Assembly (NCBI GenBank): GCA_902494625.1 | Contig: CABUUB010000078.1 | Location: forward strand, 1-8,117 | DNA: 8,117 nucleotides | Direction of reading: 5' to 3' | From: an uncultured Collinsella sp. | Lineage (GTDB): Bacteria > Actinomycetota > Coriobacteriia > Coriobacteriales > Coriobacteriaceae | Shown: in pieces, positions 6,071-8,117 of the stretch | How the letters are laid out: each line of letters starts with the position of its first letter | How positions within the stretch are numbered: position 1 is the first letter of the stretch | Position numbers and translations under genes: made by a program | The notes under the pieces: generated by a model | Told to the model about the DNA's origin: nothing | The model's input: only the letters and a program-made list of their open reading frames with translations | The model's database searches: none

Positions 6071-6104
6071 ACGGAGGGCGTCCTCTTTCAAGGGCGCCCT
6101 CCGT
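6071..6104 (-). other. Strong hairpin between the EIIA gene and nagB
   Basis: ACGGAGGGCG (6071-6080) pairs perfectly with CGCCCTCCGT (6095-6104). Four more pairs (6081-6084 with 6091-6094) give a 14-pair stem and a six-base loop. It begins about 40 bases after the EIIA stop. No T-run follows on either strand, so it may be a leaky or T-poor terminator, or a hairpin that protects the upstream mRNA from 3' decay. It suggests that nagB is not simply co-transcribed at full level with the EIIA gene. Confidence 0.65.
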
Positions 6105-6144
6105 AAACGTGTTTGAATTGTAGGCTAATGGCCACGTGCACTTG

Positions 6145-6642
6145 CTAGCGCTCGCGAGCAACGATGAGCTGGTCCATCTCTTCGACATGCACGCCAACGG
6201 AACCCTTGATGCTCGAGAACTCAACGGAGTTGCACACCAAGATGGGAACCGTCACATCGTAGCCTTCGGCAGCAATTGCCTCGCGATCGAACTCAATGAG
6301 CACATCGCCCTTATGGACGATGTCACCCACTTGCGCATGTACGGTAAAGTGCTTGCCCTCGAGCTGAACGGTATCCAAACCAACGTGGATGAGCACGTCC
6401 AAGCCATCGACCGTGTTAAGCGCAACGGCGTGTCCCGTAGGAAAAATGGCCTCGACCTTGGCATCAGCCGGTGCAATCACACGCGTTCCGGTGGGCTGAA
6501 TCGCCACGCCCTGGCCCAAAAGGCCGGTAGCAAACGTCTGATCGTTTACCTCGGAGAGCGGAATGACGTCACCCGAGATGGGAGCATCCAACGTAAGGAC
6601 TCGACCACGCATACCAAAAGACCTTAGGACTTTAGTGAACAT
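6145..6642 (-). CDS. PTS glucose-family EIIA component (crr-like)
   Basis: A 165-residue cytoplasmic phosphocarrier of the phosphotransferase system. It takes phosphate from HPr and gives it to the EIIB domain of a glucose- or GlcNAc-type permease. Family blocks are present: APISGDVIPLSEV (20-32), LLGQGVAIQPTG (41-52), then PTGHAVAL with H71 and LIHVGLDTVQL with H86. H86 is the expected phosphorylated histidine and H71 its partner. KGDVLIEFD (111-119) and VPILVCN (132-138) complete the fold. It is one free domain with no EIIB or EIIC attached, so it must serve a permease encoded elsewhere. ATG 6642 has GAGG six bases upstream; an internal ATG (residue 11) is less well placed. In enteric bacteria the homologue also signals carbon status, but this is unproven in actinobacteria. 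It lies 71 bp after glmM, the same direction. Confidence 0.95.
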   Translation of the reverse strand: MFTKVLRSFGMRGRVLTLDAPISGDVIPLSEVNDQTFATGLLGQGVAIQPTGTRVIAPADAKVEAIFPTGHAVALNTVDGLDVLIHVGLDTVQLEGKHFTVHAQVGDIVHKGDVLIEFDREAIAAEGYDVTVPILVCNSVEFSSIKGSVGVHVEEMDQLIVARER

Positions 6643-6713
6643 GCTCCCCCTCGGACATACCGATCAACCAAAATAACCTTAACAGTTTACCACTTGGCAC
6701 CCGTTTTTGACCA
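6643..6713 (-). promoter_or_regulatory. glmM-EIIA gap with possible weak promoter
   Basis: This is a 71-bp AT-rich spacer. On the minus strand TGGTCA, starting inside the glmM stop region, and TAAACT stand 18 bases apart. Each matches four of six consensus positions, so a separate EIIA promoter is possible. No terminator hairpin is seen, so read-through from glmM is also likely. Confidence 0.25.
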
Positions 6714-8051
6714 TTAGGGAAGTTCGCGCTTGACAACCTCGACGATGTCGTCGACAACGCGCTGGGTCAGCTCGTGCGTCTCGGCCTCGGCCATCACGCG
6801 GACCAGCGGCTCGGTACCACTCGGGCGCACCAGAATGCGGCCGCGGCCATCAAGCTCCTTCTCGGCAGCAGCGACGGCATCCCAGATGGGCTGGCAATCG
6901 TCCAGACCAGCCTTGTTGTCGGAATGCACGTTGACGAGTACCTGCGGGTACTTCTTCATGATGCCGGCAAGATCGGTGAGGGTACGACCGGTGCGCTTGA
7001 GCACGGCCAGCAGCTGCAGAGCCGTCACCAGGCCGTCACCGGTGGTGTTGTGCTCCAGGAAGATGATGTGGCCGGACTGTTCGCCGCCGATGACGGCGCC
7101 GTCCGCGAGCATGCGCTCCAGAACGTAGCGGTCGCCCACGGCGGTCTGAACCATCTCGAAGCCCTGCTCCTTCATAGCGATGGAGAAGCCCAGGTTGCAC
7201 ATGACGGTCGAGACGATCTCGGAGTTGGCGAGCTTGCCGCGAGCGGCAAGGTCAGAACCGCAGATAGCCAGGATGTAGTCACCGTCGATCTCATTGCCCT
7301 CGCTGTCCACGAACAGTACGCGGTCGGCGTCGCCGTCGTGGGCCAGACCGATGTCAGCATGGGTGCGCAGCACGAGCTCGCGCAAGGGCTCGAGATGCGT
7401 AGAACCGCACTCAACGTTAATGTCGGTGCCGCAATAATCGGTGTTGATGGCATGGACCGTAGCACCCAGGCGCTGCAGCGCGGCGGGCGTGGTCTGGCAA
7501 GAAGCACCGTGGCCGCAGTCGACGGCAACGACCAGGCCGTCGAGCCTCAGGCCATCGAGCGTATCGATGGCATGATCGACATATGCCTTGCGGGCATCCT
7601 TCATCTTGATGATGTGGCCCACGCCGGCACCGGTCGGCAGCGTGTCGGCAGCCATGGCTTCCTCGGACATGACCCAGGCGCTGATCTCTTCCTCGACAGC
7701 ATCGGGAAGCTTCATGCCCTTGCGGCTAAAGAACTTGATGCCGTTGAACTCCGGCGGATTATGCGAAGCAGAGATGACGATGCCGCCGTCGAGCTCGTTT
7801 TGGACGGTGAGCAGGGCCACGGCCGGCGTGGGGATGACGCCGCAGCAATGCGGGCGGCCGCCCTCGGCCATAATGCCGGCGGTCAGAGCGCTCTCGAGCA
7901 TGGTGCCCGAAAGACGCGTGTCGCGGCCGATGCAGATATCCGGACCAAGAAACTTGGTCGCCGCGCGGCCCAGACGAAACGCGAGGTCGCACGAAAGATC
8001 GGCGTTGGCGACGCCACGAACGCCGTCGGTACCGAAGATGTTCTGGGGCAT
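6714..8051 (-). CDS. glmM: Phosphoglucosamine mutase
   Basis: Interconverts glucosamine-6-phosphate and glucosamine-1-phosphate in the cytoplasm, the step leading to UDP-GlcNAc and cell-wall synthesis. It has 445 residues, the normal length, with all four domains of the alpha-D-phosphohexomutase family. The N-terminus carries FGTDGVRGVAN (6-16). The active-site loop is VISASHNPPEFNGIKFF (92-108), with S96 as the serine that carries phosphate. The metal loop is DGDADR (239-244), the sugar-binding loop GGEQSGH (322-328) and the phosphate-binding loop RPSGTEPLVRVM (409-420). ATG 8051 has AAGGAG seven bases upstream. It is the first gene of the minus-strand group, and upstream DNA resembles the end of another gene's terminator, so its promoter probably lies within 8052-8100, although no clear boxes are seen. 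An essential gene in most bacteria; identification is firm. Confidence 0.98.
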   Translation of the reverse strand: MPQNIFGTDGVRGVANADLSCDLAFRLGRAATKFLGPDICIGRDTRLSGTMLESALTAGIMAEGGRPHCCGVIPTPAVALLTVQNELDGGIVISASHNPPEFNGIKFFSRKGMKLPDAVEEEISAWVMSEEAMAADTLPTGAGVGHIIKMKDARKAYVDHAIDTLDGLRLDGLVVAVDCGHGASCQTTPAALQRLGATVHAINTDYCGTDINVECGSTHLEPLRELVLRTHADIGLAHDGDADRVLFVDSEGNEIDGDYILAICGSDLAARGKLANSEIVSTVMCNLGFSIAMKEQGFEMVQTAVGDRYVLERMLADGAVIGGEQSGHIIFLEHNTTGDGLVTALQLLAVLKRTGRTLTDLAGIMKKYPQVLVNVHSDNKAGLDDCQPIWDAVAAAEKELDGRGRILVRPSGTEPLVRVMAEAETHELTQRVVDDIVEVVKRELP

Positions 8052-8098
8052 AGGATCGCTCCTTCCCTAGCAGGCGATATGCAACCGCCCGCCCTAGT

Positions 8099-8117
8099 CG
8101 AAAAAGAAAAGCGGGAC
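8099..8117 (-). terminator. Probable 3' half of a terminator from an upstream gene
   Basis: Read on the minus strand, the window begins GTCCCGC and then has a T-rich run (TTTTCTTTTT). This looks like the descending arm and T-tract of a hairpin whose other arm lies outside the window. If so, the preceding gene ends here and glmM has its own promoter. Confidence 0.4.

Noticed and set aside
6136..6627. 163-residue plus-strand open frame opposite the EIIA gene
   Set aside because: The minus strand encodes an intact EIIA with both histidines; the opposite frame is a shadow.

Overview
The window looks like chromosomal DNA from a GC-rich Gram-positive bacterium, most likely an actinobacterium of the Coriobacteriia type (Collinsella-like). 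That placement is inference. It rests on C/G-ending codons in most genes, a Bacillus-type NagB, a free-standing glucose-family EIIA, and a very large STAND/BTAD regulator. No rRNA marker is present to prove it. There is no sign of phage, transposase, CRISPR or plasmid functions.

Left part (1-1693), plus strand. Bases 1-96 form a nested inverted repeat with a 13-bp perfect outer arm and an inner 9-bp hairpin: either a small repeat element or a structured RNA. A T/G-rich leader follows (97-281). Next are a class I SAM-dependent methyltransferase of unknown substrate (GTG start at 282), a 158-bp gap with a GC hairpin, and the ribosome-assembly RNA-binding protein YhbY. YhbY ends at a good intrinsic terminator (1665-1698).

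Centre (1697-5084), minus strand. One 999-residue regulator fills 3 kb. It has an N-terminal STAND-type ATPase, a long helical middle, and a C-terminal OmpR-type winged helix plus BTAD domain. It converges on yhbY, and its stop codon lies at the end of the yhbY terminator. Behind its start is about 390 bp without a gene, holding a dyad and a tandem octamer, and ending at the nagB terminator.

Right part (5085-8117), minus strand, transcribed right to left: glmM, then a PTS EIIA of the glucose family (crr-like), then nagB with a strong terminator. These genes meet at glucosamine-6-phosphate. GlmM sends it towards UDP-GlcNAc and peptidoglycan, and NagB returns it to glycolysis. The EIIA passes phosphate to a sugar permease and may report PTS state. 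The gaps between the three genes hold hairpins, and the nagB leader can fold in alternative ways, so the genes may be only partly co-transcribed. The right edge carries what looks like the 3' half of a terminator of a gene outside the window.

No clearly new multi-gene system is visible. The best candidates for something undescribed are the 96-nt element at the left edge, the structured nagB leader and the hybrid regulator.
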